Shown here in pieces: positions 30,801 through 42,993 of a DNA stretch of 64,000 nt. This DNA comes from Posidonia oceanica (lineage: Eukaryota; Streptophyta; Magnoliopsida; Alismatales; Posidoniaceae). The stretch's first letter is position 1. Every line of letters starts with the position of its first letter. A program made the translations under genes and the position numbers. The stretch is from the NCBI GenBank assembly GCA_037176725.1, contig JAZBRS010000020.1, positions 91,706,001 to 91,770,000 on the forward strand, written 5' to 3'. The notes under the pieces were generated by a model. That model searched no databases. It was not told the origin of the DNA and saw only the letters and a program-made list of their open reading frames with translations.

Positions 30801-31570
30801 CTGGGGGTGGCATATCCACGATGGCTTTTGCTTTTATCGGGTCCACTTCAATCCCCCTTTGGCTAACAATGTAGCCTAGGAGTTTGCCAGATGATACCCC
30901 AAATACGCATTTATTGGGGTTAAGCCGTAATTTGTATTTCCTCAAGCAGTCAAAGAGCTTCTTTAGGCAGGCCAGGTGATCCTCAGGCTATTTGGTTTTG
31001 GCAATCATATCATCTACATAGACCTCCACTTCTTGGTGCATGAGGTCATGGAAAAGTGTAGTCATGGCCCTCTGATAGGTTGCGCCAGCATTCTTCAGCC
31101 CAAACGGCATAACTTGATAGCAGAAGATTCCCCAAGGGGTGACGAATGAAGTCTTTTTCATGTCTTCTTCTGCCATTTTGATCTGATTATAGCCGGAGAA
31201 GCCGTCCATAAAGGATAGCATCTTGTGGCCCGCAGTGTTGTCAACTAGGACGTCAATATGAGGCAATGGGAAATCATCCTTGGGACTCACCTTGTTCAGG
31301 TCCCTATAGTCGATACATATCCAGACTCGGCCATCCTTCTTGGGCATTGGCACAATGTTCACAAGCCACTCAGGGTAAAGAACGACCTTCAGAAAGTTGA
31401 CACTGAGCTGCTTCATTATCTCTTCTTTGATCATGAGCAGTCACTGTGGTCGCCATCTTCTTAGCTTCTACTTTACTGGCTTGGTATCTGGATCCAAGGG
31501 CAGGTTATGGACTACTATTTCGACATCGAGACCAACCATGTCTTCATAGCTCCAGGCGAAGACATCTGCA
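30801..31570 (-). pseudogene. Reverse transcriptase of element B
   Basis: RT palm and fingers in one frame: FAWSYEDMVGLD, YPEWLVNIVPMPKKDGR, YRDLNKVSPKDDFPLP, LSFMDGFSGYNQI, PWGIFCYQVMPFGLKNAG, TYQRAMTTLF and the active site YVDDM (Y at 31020-31018, Asp pair at 31014-31009). The thumb follows: LRLNPNKCVFGVSSGKLLG and VDPIKAKAIVDMPPP. Stops: TAG upstream of FAWSYEDM, TAG in PVK-KLRRWRP, one before LLMIKEE, and TAG after MIAKTK; a shift follows MPPP. The active site is intact. The sequence belongs to the Tat lineage of Ty3-gypsy. Confidence 0.92.
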
Positions 31571-32979
31571 TACTCTTTCAGAAATGCGATGAACTCTGTT
31601 CTGGCCTAGGGCGATAATAGGGCGCTAATGCGAACTTCTCTGGCTTCCTCGGTTGTGCCGATGTTAACAACCTCTGTCTCCTCTTCGACATGAAGGTTGG
31701 AGCCTTCTAGATCGTCGTCATAGGGCTGGAACTCGGGCGATGGCCTATCATTCTCATCCTTGCCTGTATCATCTTCTTCTCCGTATGCAACAAGTTCCGA
31801 GAGGATCTCCTTTTCGAAGGTAGGGTTTGTTATGTCAAAGGAGTGTAGATGTTCTGCTTCTTGGCCCTAGTGACGCTTCAGGATGGTCACGCTTACTCGG
31901 GTGTTTCTATATCCTCGGTGCGCGACCTCTGTCCTGGCAATCTCCTCTGCCTACTCTGCCGTTGATGGCACTGCTGCTAACTCTGTTTCTGGCATTGCCA
32001 CTACTGGTTCTGCTGATTCAGCTGATTCTGTTACTACCTGTACTGCCGATGCTTTCCCCTCCATGCTCCTTGTTACGGAGGGTATATCAGACTGGTGGCC
32101 AATTGGGGTATTACTGGAGTGAGGCATGTGCCGCACCAACCACCTAGACCTGCTTTGTGGCTGCAAAGTGATCAGTTCATCCGGTCTAGTGGAGGCCACT
32201 GCCGTCGAGTCTTCTTCAACGACCATGCTAGAGGCATGGTCCTTCTAGGAGGAGGGGTCCGTAGCCACGGCTTTCCCCTTCTTCACGGCCACCTAATATG
32301 CTGCCAGGTCCTCTATTAGCGATGTGAGCTGTTCCCGATACAGCAGCTCTAAGTCTCCCCTTCTTCACGGCCTCGACTGCCGCTCCTTCTTCCTCATCCG
32401 AGGGTGAGTCGATGTAGTAAGCACCAGGGGCCTCTGGCTCTGGCCCGGCTGCTAGATGTACCACGGTTCTGGGTGCTTGCTTTGGCTAGCCTGCGGGTAT
32501 GGTAGATTGCGACGGCCTGATCATCAATGATCCAAACAGATTGGTCAGCAGCACCGCTGATGGGTGCGCTGCCAAAGTCACTACTGCAGTTGGAGGGGAG
32601 GCGAAGCTGTTCTTCTGGGAGACCAATGGCTGGGAGGTTGCGCTGCTCGACAGGGCCTCTGGTTCTGGTTGTGATGGTGACTGCACGGCCTCTGACACCA
32701 TGGGGGCCTGCCACGAGAGTTGATCTTTTGAGGCAGGAGGATGTGTGACTGATTGAGCCAGTGGCGTTGCTTGTGACGTAGCTGCTGAAATGGGCTGAGT
32801 CATGCTGTTGGCTGAACTCTGCGATTGACCTGCCAGAGAGGGTGACAGTGGTACTGATGCGACTGCGGCCACGAGCAGACTGGCTAACTGTGCCTAAGCT
32901 GGTGTCTTTGACTTCAGAGCTGTTTGTGCTAGCATCGGTGATGCTGACAAGACTGCAGGAAGATTAGAGACTGTCAAAT
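31571..32979 (-). other. Protease-RT linker of element B, decayed
   Basis: Stop-rich, low-complexity coding-like sequence with Ser, Ala, Pro and Gln runs (ASSQPLVSQ-type text at 32486-32872) in shifting frames. Tat elements have a long variable stretch here, but no domain was recognised. Near 31700-31800 the minus strand encodes acidic words (EEEDDTG, DDDLEGSNL). Annotated as linker by position. Confidence 0.5.
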
Positions 32980-34973
32980 CTAACAAAGGCCCTGCCAAAC
33001 TGACCGAGATGCCGCCGAGCCGAGTTGAATCTCGCTGCAGGTCTGGGCTGCCCCTACTGTGCCAGACTGCTCCTCATCCGAGTAGTAGTCCTCAATGTAG
33101 ACCCAGTCTTCTCCCGGCAACGAAGGGCTTTGGCATGGCTCCGACTGCACTACGGCCTGAACTCTGATTGAACCCAGGATACCTGCAATTGTGAAGTTAG
33201 TGAGGTCTCGGGGAATGCTCATCCTTTGATCCTCCGGTTGTGAGTGCTTACTTTCATCAGCCTGCGGGTCGTATACAAGACCCTCGTTGTCTCTTCGCTC
33301 CTCTGCCACGATCGGCTCAGTGACTCCCTGGCCGTATCGCCCGAGCGATGCCCCCTTGATGTAACCCCACCTATGACAGACATTTTCGACCATTCGGAAA
33401 GGGTTATTATGAATGGCCAAAGAGTTGACACGTTCAAGATCTGGTATGAAGTTAACCGGCTCACACCAATTAACGCGGTATAAAGCATCAGAGAGTTCAG
33501 GATCAAAGGGGACAGTCTGTGAAGAGACAGAGGAGACTGCCTCGATCCACTCCTTCTCAAAATTCTCCGCCATGACAACGATGAGATCGTCGCCTCGGCG
33601 GAACTTGATCTGCGATGGAGGGTCGAGGGGATAACCTGATGCTTGTGGAGCCAAGGGCGCCCAAGTAGAAAATTGAAATTAAGTTCCAAGTCAACGATGT
33701 AGAATTCCACATCGAATGTGACCGGGCCAATGATAAGAGGAATAATCAAAATCTCTAGAGCGTCATGGTGGGTATTATCAAAAGCTGTCATTCCCTTTCC
33801 AGCCAGAGTAATGTCCTCGTCCTTGAATCCGAGCTTAGTTGTTGTTTGCAAGGGACAGACGTTAAGGCCTGACCCATTATTGACTAGTGCAAGAGGAATG
33901 CGAAAGTTCTTGAATTGTACCGTGACGAACAAGGGTTGGTTATGATTAATCCCCGCTGGAGGCAACTCATCACTCGTGAAAGTGATGACCTGGGGCTCCG
34001 CAATCATTCCGACCATGCTTTCCAAGGTGGCAAGTTCTATGGCTTGGGACACATGGGCAGCTTGGAACACACGAAGAAAAGCCTCGCGGTGTTCGGCAGA
34101 GGTGTGTATCAGGTCCCAAATGGATATGTCGGCCTTAACCTTTTTAAGTTGGGAAGTAATATCGGCCTTGGGCTGGCCCTTCTTGGTGGTAGGAAGTGTG
34201 GCTTTGGGGACAGGTTCAGCTATGGTAGGTACAAGAGGTTGACCTGATGGTGGCAGGGTTGCAGGTTGGCCTAAGAGAAGAGGTGCTGCAAGTTCTAGAT
34301 GACTAGGTCTGGCCACTGGTGCTGGGGGTTTGTAGGCCCTCCCCGATCGCGTCACTTCCACACACATTTCTGTGGCATAGCTGTAAGGTACACGATGGGT
34401 GTCTCGGGTTAGGTTGATAACCACGGGAGCGCGTGCAGCGAGCACGAGAGGGGCTACAGGGGTGCCTACTGATTGAGGGGGGTATGGACAAGGGGGTTGC
34501 TGGGAAGGCAAAGGGGATGGAGGCTGAGGTCTTCCTAACAAGTGTACAGGAGACCCTAGCTGAGGCTTGCCTAGGAGATGTACTGGGGATGCTAGCTGCG
34601 GGTTACCTAGCAGGTGTACTGGGGCTTGAGCCCGAGGAAGCATGGTGGTAGGTGCAGAAGAACACTCCAGCCTAGTGCGCGGTCGGATCATATGAATGCC
34701 CGATTCGGAGCCGACGACAGCCGCAAGATAGAGGGAGACTGGAAAGGGAGTAGAAACATCATGGATAAGCTCAGAAGGGTCTACCACAAACGTGGGAGAT
34801 CCGGAAGGGAAAAGAGAATGGATTCCCGAGGTCACTGCACCTCTCGAATAGGAGTGCTCCGGTAGGGGCTGGTGGACAATGTTAGCTGGGCTAGATGCTG
34901 ATGCAGATGCATGAGGTGGTGTGGAAGTGGACGCCTCGTGCATGTCGATCACAATCATTCCCGATTCGATCAA
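32980..34973 (-). pseudogene. Gag C-terminus and aspartic protease of element B
   Basis: A 584-codon frame from 34973 carries a Pro-rich linker with three 12-residue repeats (PVHLLGxPQLxS, about 34511-34627), then IWDLIHTSAEHREAFLRVF, typical of Tat/Ogre pre-protease sequence. The retropepsin is at about 33935-33640: FVTVQFKNFRIPLALV, then NNGSGLNVCPL, and the C-terminal marker FLLGRPWLHKH. The catalytic Asp expected before N-G-S is Asn (AAT, codon 33881-33879), so the protease is dead. A shift near 33640 moves the continuation (SQIKFRRGDDLIVVMAE, PFDPELSDALYRVNWCEP) to the 32980-33654 frame. Confidence 0.85.
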
Positions 34974-37059
34974 GTCCTAGATAGCATTCCGGAGGGTGTA
35001 GCAATTATCCGTCAAATGCCCGACGCTTCGATGGAAATTGCAGAAAAGGTTCGCCTTAAACCAATGCGGTAGTGGGTTTGGTGGCGGGCGAACCTCCGAA
35101 AACTTCAAGAGTTACGCAACCTTCGGGAGGACGGCATTCAGCGGTTCCACCAGTAGGGAAAACTTCCGCTTCTCAATGGGTGGCCATCTCTGCCTTTGAA
35201 ATTGTCCTTGCTGAACTGGTACGGTAGGATAGACCGGTCGAGCGGTGGTAGTGATCTGTGGTGTGGGGTGTGCCCTAGGTGTAAGTGCGTAAAAGATCTA
35301 AGGAGAGGTAAGCCGAGATGCCAGATGAACAGGCGCAACAGGAGAGTCGACGTATGCAACAGCAGGTTTCGGCAGATCCTTCTTCTTGGGACGATTGTTG
35401 TTGCTGCCACTATTGTTGTTGGTGGTGCTGCTGCCGCTACTGTTACCGCTGGTGGAGGCCTGCTTGGCAAGCGCAGAGAGTGCGGGGAAGTTGCCACTAT
35501 GCGACGAACTCTCTACGCGAGTGCCAGCTCGGATCAGTGCAGTGAAGGTCGTGACGGCTTGGATGCTAAGCAGAGCTCCGGTGGATGGCTGTGCCCCTTT
35601 AATAGCGATCTCGATAGACTCCTCGTCAGAGGGCCTATCTCAAACCTGTGAAGCAAGGACGCACCAGCGGTCGACGTACTCCCCGAACGGCTCGCCAGGA
35701 TTCTGCTTAGTTGCGACCAGGTCAACGCGCTTTGGGACCAAGTCGAGGTTGAAGGAATATTGTTCCAGGAACACCTGGCTTAGGTCATTCCAAGTCTTAA
35801 TCAAAGTCATGTCAAGTGACGTGAACCACTTGAGGGCTGGACCAGACAAACTCTTTTGGAACAAGCGGATCAGCAACCTCTCGTCAGCCTGAAACTGGGC
35901 GAGATCACTGCAATATGCCTTCAGATGGGCTATGGGGCAGCCCCTACCATCATATTTCTCAAAGTCTGGGATCTTGAACTTTGGAGGGAGTACCGCCTTT
36001 GGGAAATAGCAGAGGTCCTGGAACTGGTAGGTCTGTACCCTGCACTAGACGTAGTGCTTTCTCCATAACATCCATCCTGTTATTGATGGGGTCCGGATTA
36101 GCTACCGGAGGTGATGGGGCAACGGAGGCAAGGACCATGTACGCCGAGTGGATCGCACCAAGGTGCTCCTCCGGATCCCCCATCACATCGCCTGGTGATG
36201 CAACGTGATGGCTGGTGTACCCGTGTTGTGGTGGAGTGTAAGGGGGAATGCATGCTGAGTTCTGAACCTGATGCAAGGGAGGCAGATAGATGACATGCTG
36301 TGCAGGGGGTGCAGAATGCTAGAGCGGCAGCGGCCGCACCGGTGTGGTGCCGGGCGGCGGGCCTGCGGGGTACTGCGCTCCAACCAGTCCGAAGGACTGG
36401 CCACTAGGTGGCGGAGGTGCATGCTGTGTGTGGTATTGTGCAGATGCAAGAGGCGAGATACGTGCCCCCACTACCGGAACTGTAAGCAGTTGAGACGATG
36501 GTCTAGGCAGAAGTGCAGAATGAAATGCATGATATGTGGGAGCAGGCCGCACAGGAATCTCAAGACCAAAAAGAACAAAGGAAGTGCGGACTGATAGAGC
36601 CATGCCCTGCAGCCGCTGGGCAGTTTCCATCAGATGCTGGTACTGCTCTTCAGGTGTCCCGTTGGTGGGAACACTGAAGTGCAGCACCGGTGGGGGGCCA
36701 GAGCCTAGAGGTACAGACTGTCCAGAAGGTTGAAGTCCTTTGGCAAGAGTCGCCGCAACAGCAGAAAGAGTGTCAAAAGTGACGTATCCTTGGGAAGGTG
36801 GGGTCAGAGGTGCCTTCGGAAGGCGAGTGGTGGTCATCAAGATAGACTCAGCGACCAGATCCAGAGGAGCGAACATCTGCCAATGCCCCACAACATACTG
36901 GGGTGCCCTAGGCAATAGAGGGGGAAACCCTGGTGTCACAAGGGGCACAGAAGGGTTGGAAGCGGGAGTCGGAGGGACTGAAGCGGAAACCGCCACTGAG
37001 GCAAGGGTAAGCAAGGGTTCGATGGTGCGCTGGGCCATTGTTGACTGAGAGCGAGTCAA
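34900..37059 (-). pseudogene. gag: Gag of element B
   Basis: The start was chosen at or near QSTMAQ (ATG at 37038), because the same word precedes C's gag start; an in-frame ATG at 37059 adds seven residues. Domains: a Pro-rich N-terminus with YVTFDTLS and TPEEQYQHLMETAQRLQGMA; the capsid-like Retrotrans_gag domain with KYDGRGCPIAHLKAYCSDL, SLSGPALKWFTSLD, TWNDLSQVFLEQYSFNLDL and NPGEPFGEYVDRW; and the zinc knuckle CNFHRSVGHLTDNC (35042-35001, C-x2-H-x5-H-x4-C). Breaks: TAG at about 36318 where C has Gln, a frameshift near 35990, TGA after VLASQV, and TAG after the knuckle (TLRNAI). Neighbours: leader exon upstream, protease downstream in the same frame. Confidence 0.88.
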
Positions 37060-37253
37060 AATACGACTGTGACGGGGGGAAAGTGGATGAGTTCTAGGAG
37101 GAGCTATGATCGCAAAAGCGAGTAGCTCAGAAGGAGATGGTCAAGCACAGGTGTCACAGTAGAGGTGTCAGTAAGAGGAGGAACTCGAGCTCCAGCTAGG
37201 GAACTCGCTCACTGAACTCTGTTAGGGATACAACAGAAATTGGGATTAGTAAC
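37038..37253 (-). other. Leader of B, distal part with splice acceptor
   Basis: Minus strand: GTTACTAATCCC (branch-point-like TACTAAT), TTTCTGTTGTATCCC, then TAACAG with the acceptor AG at 37220-37219. The exon would continue AGTTCAGTGAGCG to gag. The matching donor is at 56537-56536, across element C. Bases 37249-37253 (GTAAC) are the left TSD of C. Confidence 0.5.
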
Positions 37254-40200
37254 TGTTGACACCCCATTTTGACAGGCTGAATCAACTGGAATCTCCTGGT
37301 GACTTCTGGATCCAAATCTAAGTCCAAACCTACACATTCCTTTTCATCCTTCTTTCCAAAATTAATGCAAACTTGACTTAGAATCACACCTCTTTCCCAA
37401 GCCCAAAAACTACCCAAAAACCATAGGAAAACTCACCATCCCCAACTTAGCAAACCCACCAAAAACCCCTAGAAATTTCAAACCAAAACCACTCCCAAAA
37501 ACCCTAGAAAACCTAGGTAAAACTACCCTTTTTCTACACCTCAAAACCCTTCCAAAACTTTCCCAAAACCAAATCCAAACCCTAGGTGTAACACTAGACA
37601 CCCTAGGCCACACACTCTCCAAATTTCACCTCTTTTCTAAACCTCTAACCCCTTCATTTCTTCAAATTATCCTTTTCTCTCTCCTAGATTATTCTTTTCT
37701 CTCTCCTCTCTCTCTCCTGATTATCCTCCTTCCCTTCACTCTCTTTTCTCTCTTCTTCTTGCCTGGCTGTGGGCCTACCTTGTGCATCTATCTCTTCTGA
37801 ATCTTATTTGTATTTTTATCTTATCTTTAGCTTTTTCTTTGATTTTCTAAAAATTATTTTCTTTCAACTCCTTTTCTTCTTTACTTCTTCATTTCTCCCT
37901 TTTCTTCTTCCTTTTCCTTTTCTTTTCCTCTCTTCTACTAAATCTTCAAAAAACTCTTAAAAACCTTTAAAACTCTAAAACAAAAGGAAAACAAATTAAA
38001 ATCCTAAAAGAAATAATTTAAGACTTAAACAAACAATTAAAAAACAAAAACATAACTAAATCCAATCAAAACTAAATTCAAGAATGCAAGCTAAAAAATG
38101 CAAAACTAATAAAAAGAAAATGCTGTAAAATCAAGGAAAAAACCAAAATGTAATCAAAACAAGCAAAAGTAAAAACCCTACTAAAAAACAATCAAAAACA
38201 AATCCTAAAAGGAAAGAGAACAATTAAAAATGCTAAGTCAAAAAAAAACTTAACTTAACAATCCTAAAAAAAAAAAACAATTTGAAAACCTAATTAAAAA
38301 GGAAAAAAACAAACAATAAAAAATCTAAAAACACTCAATTAATTAAAAACCTAACAAGAAAAACTTAATTAAATATTAAAAGAACTTAACAAACAAAAAT
38401 AAAAAACAAATCAAAAAAGACTTAAGGAAAAGACTAAAATCAAAAGCTGAAACTCACCCTAATTAATTTAAAAACAAATTAACATCCCAAAGACGTAACA
38501 AGAAAACTTAACTAAAAACAACTAAAAATTTTTAACAAACACTTAAAAACCAAATCAAGAAACAATTAAAAGAAAACTCAAAATCCTAATCAAAACTAGA
38601 ACTCTTTAATCATAATTAACTAATTAAAAACAATCACTAAAAAACCCAATTAAAATCCTAACTCAAACACAGCTACTCTAAAAACTTTTTCAAAATCTTT
38701 CTATTCTTATTTCCATTTTTATTTTTATTTTTATTTTTAATTTCCTTCTTCTTTCCCTTCTTCATTTCCCTTTCTTCTTTCTCCCTTTCTTTCTATTTTT
38801 CTTTCTCTTTTTTCCTAGGCTCGGTCTGGCCATTCCACCTCTTCCCCTCCTTTCTTCTTTCTTTTTTTTTTCTTTCTTTTTCACGTAGCCTGGCCCATAG
38901 CCCGCACCTTCTTCCTCCTCTTCCCTCCTTCTTCTTCTTCTTCTTCCTCAGATTTCTCCCGCGCCAGCCATCTTCCTCTCCTATTTGAAATTCAATTTCA
39001 ACTTCTCCCTCCCGATCACCATCAGCTCCAGTCCACCATCCTCCTCTCTCAGCATCTCAGCAGGATCTCCAAGGGGCATTAATTGCCGTCACCTCCAGTC
39101 GTCCTTTGCTGCTGCAGCTGCTACTCCCGCCGGTGGAATTTGAAATCCCATCGCGTGCTCAGCATCGATCCAGCTCCCGTTAAAGCCTCTAGTCATCTCC
39201 TCCTTCCACGCCTTTTCGTCGTCCAAGAGAGAGTGAGAGAAACCTGAGCATCCAGCACCCATTCTTCTCCTTCTTCCCCACTGAAAACCAGCCCTCTTCT
39301 TCCTCTTCTTTTTCATCCGTCTCAGAGCACCCAACACCCAGTAGAATCCCTCCAATTTCCTCCCCAATCTCACCCAGACAACCACCATCTTAGTGCCCCA
39401 TTCCACGACCAAATCCACCCTGAATCCACCCTCCGTTCACCCGAAATCCATCTCAGAACCCAACACCTCCACCTTCTAGAATTCCCTACCCTTCAGTCCA
39501 CAAAATCCCTCCAAACTCTACCACCAAGCTCACCTAAACACTAGCTTTCCGACCCACCAAGCCATTAGCCTTCATCTCCCCCACAGCCAGAACCCATCAC
39601 AACAAACACCTGCGGCCAACTTCACCAGAAATTCACCCGACGACCTATCTTCTTCTCCAGGCCACCATCAACCCTCTTGAGCATCCCCACACACTCACCT
39701 ACCCTCCAGGAGTTCGCCGATGCCCTCCAACTGATCCAGAGAGCAGAGAACAGCCCTACCCACCTCTTGCTATCTTCTGTGTACCCACAGAAGTGATTTT
39801 CTCGTCCGGACTGCGAAGCTTCGTTCCAGAGATCCAGCGAGCACCAGAGGACTTCACTGAGCCGATCGCAGCACTTCCGAGCCATCGACAGCACCTGCAA
39901 CGACCAGACGATCTCCGCCAGCGCCCACTGAAGCAGTTGACGTCAAGGGGACACCACAGCCCGCGAAATAGGTACCTTTCCCTCCTTGTAGCTTAATTTT
40001 CCTCTTCTCCTGCTTTTCCAGCCATTAGATTAGGTTTTCCTCTCCTCCTTCGTCGGGTCAGCTCCGCCGTCGTCTCGTCTTCTCCGACGAGCTCCTGCCC
40101 TGTCCCGTCGCTTCGGTCTACAGAACCAGCTTCCGTTCATCGTCCAAGCTCCGCACGAGTCCCAGCAGCACTCTGGTAGCCTCAGATCGCCACGACGACG

Positions 40201-42993
40201 CACCGATCTCCGGTTCGACCCTCCTCTGGTCTGCAGAGCTCCGTCCAACTCTCTGGTCTGCTCCGAGCAGCCCGGAGCCTCGCCGATGCCTCCTAGAGCT
40301 CCGCTTGCCTTCGGAGAAGATTGCCTGCCGGTCTGTGCCGCCTCAGCCTCCCTTCTCCGGCGTTCATGGGCACTGGTAGCATTTGCTACAATGTCCATGG
40401 CCGCTGGCATTTTACTGTGCATTTATTTTTCCTTTGCTAAGCTATTTTGCCATAAATTGCACTTTCAGCTTGTATTTCTAGCTTATTACTTTCCAGTCTT
40501 GCCTTCGTTTAACATTCATTTAATTCTGAATTTAAATCTTATTAAATTGCATGAAAAATTTAAAAAACTAATTAATTGCATGTTAGTCCTTCTGCTGTGT
40601 TTTCCTTTTAAGTTTATTTTAGTTCAGGCCCTGTAGTTTTTTATTTTTGCATATTAGTCCTTTAGTTAATAATCTGATTTAATGTTTTAATTTTACCTTA
40701 GTAAATTGCATTTTTAAACCCTGTCTTTTCCTCTATTTACATTTTAGTCCTCTGATTTGTTAATCAATGCATTTATTTTTCATCTTTTCTTACTGCATTG
40801 CATTATTTCCCCCATGCATTTTAATTTTTGCACATAAGTCCTTCATCTGCATGCACAACATCTTTTTTTTTACATTTTTTTCTTATAAAATTGCATTTTA
40901 GACCCTGCATGTTTTAAAATTGCACATAGGTCCTCTGCATGTTTATAAAACACATTTAAATGCATATTTTTGCTTATAAAACTGCATTTTAGACCCTGCA
41001 TATTTGAAAATTGCACATAGGTCTACTGTTTGCATCCACAGACCATTTAAGACCATATTTTTGCTTATAAAATTGCATTTCAACCGCTGCATGTTTCAAA
41101 ATCGCATATTAATCCTCCACATAATTTCAAAACTTATTCAAATGCATGTTTACCTTATAAAATTACATTTTAAACCCTGCATTTTGCAAAATTGCACTCA
41201 GACCCTCCAGTTTTCAAAAATCTTGCATATAAGCCCCTAATTTTTCAAAATCTTAGCATTTAGGTCCCACCTTTTCAAAAATTGCATATAGGTTCCCAAG
41301 TTTTCTGAAAAATTATTCTTAGGTCCTTTTCTTGCATTTTTGCATGCATTGCACTCATGCATCTTTGCATTTAGCATTTTTGCACACACTTAAGCACACT
41401 TAACTCCTATTTACACGGGAAGACCTGTTTTGCACACCTCTAGGACCTCCTTTACACCTAGATCCATTCTTCTCTCCTGTTCTGGCCCCTCTGCCTTGAA
41501 GCTGGGATATCTTTTGATCTGGCCGTTGGATCTTCTCAACCAAGCTACCTGGACGACCCCGGCGGAGTGCTCTTCCACATGGACCAAGCATTTCTCAGAT
41601 CAGGCTTCAGATTTCCAAGGTAAGTCCTCTTGAACCCTTGCACAGCATTCATTTGCACCCCATGTGCATTGCAAGCATTGTTTTCGCTTTCTGATTTCTC
41701 GAGCATGTAGACCAGGACTCCCTCTTCCTGTCTATCAACTCTGTCTCCCCTTTTCGCGTACCCTCAATGCCTTGTGTTGTGTTTTCCCAGGATTCACTAC
41801 TAATTGTGACTTTCTTCCCCCTTTTCCACGATTCGATCGCATCGCGAGCTTCTGGCAGCGTGCGAGACACATCATGGGACACTTTGGTGGGAAATGGTCA
41901 CAGAACAGTGGTAATCCCTCCACTTGCTTCTCTTCCCCTTTGTAGGTCTTCACACCTACTTTGCGCGGTCCTTAAACAGCGTTCGTTCCCATGCTTACAC
42001 TGTTTGCCTCCCCTTTGCTTCTCCTGCTCTTTTTCTTTGCACCTACATTCACATGGCCTTCTCGATGTTTTATCTCGCTTTGTTTTGGCACCGTTTTGCG
42101 TGCCCGCTTTGCTTTTGGCACCGTTTTGCGTGCTGGCTTTGTTTTCTGCACCATTTCACATGTCGCTCTTGTTTCTTGCACTGTTTTGCATGCTTGCTTT
42201 GTCTTTTGCACCATTTTACGTGCCGATCTCGTTTTTTCGCACCGTTTCGCGTGCTGCTGCTGTTTCTCGCGCCGTTTCGTGTGTTTTATGCTGTTTTCTC
42301 TTACATGTTGCCTACATTGCTTCGATTAACCGCCGTTTTGCTTTTTTCGCTTGCATTTGTATATAAGGCAGTGATGCTTACTGCCTGGAGTTCTCACGAG
42401 TCAGGTTTCGATCGGTTTGGAACACAGACAACATTGCTGAGCACTTAGACTGTACGTTTACTTCCTTGCATTGCATCCCACCACGTAGAGCACACCTTTG
42501 AGCATCTCATTCAGGCATTCATTGGCATTTAGGCATTCAAACCTGCATTTCCCTACGTATGCGAGTGTAAGCCTAGAAAGACCGATTCTTGGGCATGTCG
42601 AGGGTGCCTAACACCTTCCCCACACGTAACAGGAGTCCTTGTCCAGTCTTTTGGCCCGTAATGACCATATTGCCCTTATCCTAGGCATGAGTCATATCAT
42701 TTGCATTCATTTTCATTTGTTTTCCTTTGCATTGCTTTGCATTGCGCCCTTTGCTTGGTTTTGCGTGTTAATCCACGCATTTCCCCAGTTTTCCTTGTCT
42801 CCTGATAATAGACATGGTGGCGACTTTGAATTGTCTTATCTTCCTCTTTTCTTATCTTTTCTCCTCTGTTTTAAGTGTTTTCGAGTTGAGCCTTCCTCCT
42901 CGGACATAGCCGCTTATAGTGAGCCTGATTCAAATCGGTGCACGCGAGCTTTTGGCAGTGTGCATGGACGATCTGAACACCGGGATTACTACA
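37254..42993 (+). repeat. 5' LTR of element C (5.7 kb)
   Basis: It starts TGTTGACACCCCATTTTG and ends GGGATTACTACA, followed by the primer binding site. Layout: A+C-rich part, pyrimidine tract (37660-37930), A-rich tract with recurrent TTAAAA/AACTTAA (37950-38690), second pyrimidine block (38690-38950), GC-rich segment (38960-40400), recurrent TTGCATNTAGGTCC motif (40625-41340) including about four 91-base units (40882-41215), 30-base minisatellite (42089-42285, about 7 copies), shared LTR block (42571-42680) and primer-site echo TGGCGACT at 42818-42825. Frames such as 41767-42366 lie in the minisatellite and are not genes. Confidence 0.92.
40882..41215 (+). repeat. About four ~91-base tandem units in C's 5' LTR
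   Basis: Units begin CTTATAAAATTGCATTTTA and continue with CCCTGCAT and TTGCACATAGGTCC. The same set is in the 3' LTR at 54211-54545. Each unit carries a TTATAAAA word that could act as a TATA element, and two copies of the GCA-to-GTCC motif recurring throughout this part of the LTR. Confidence 0.75.
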
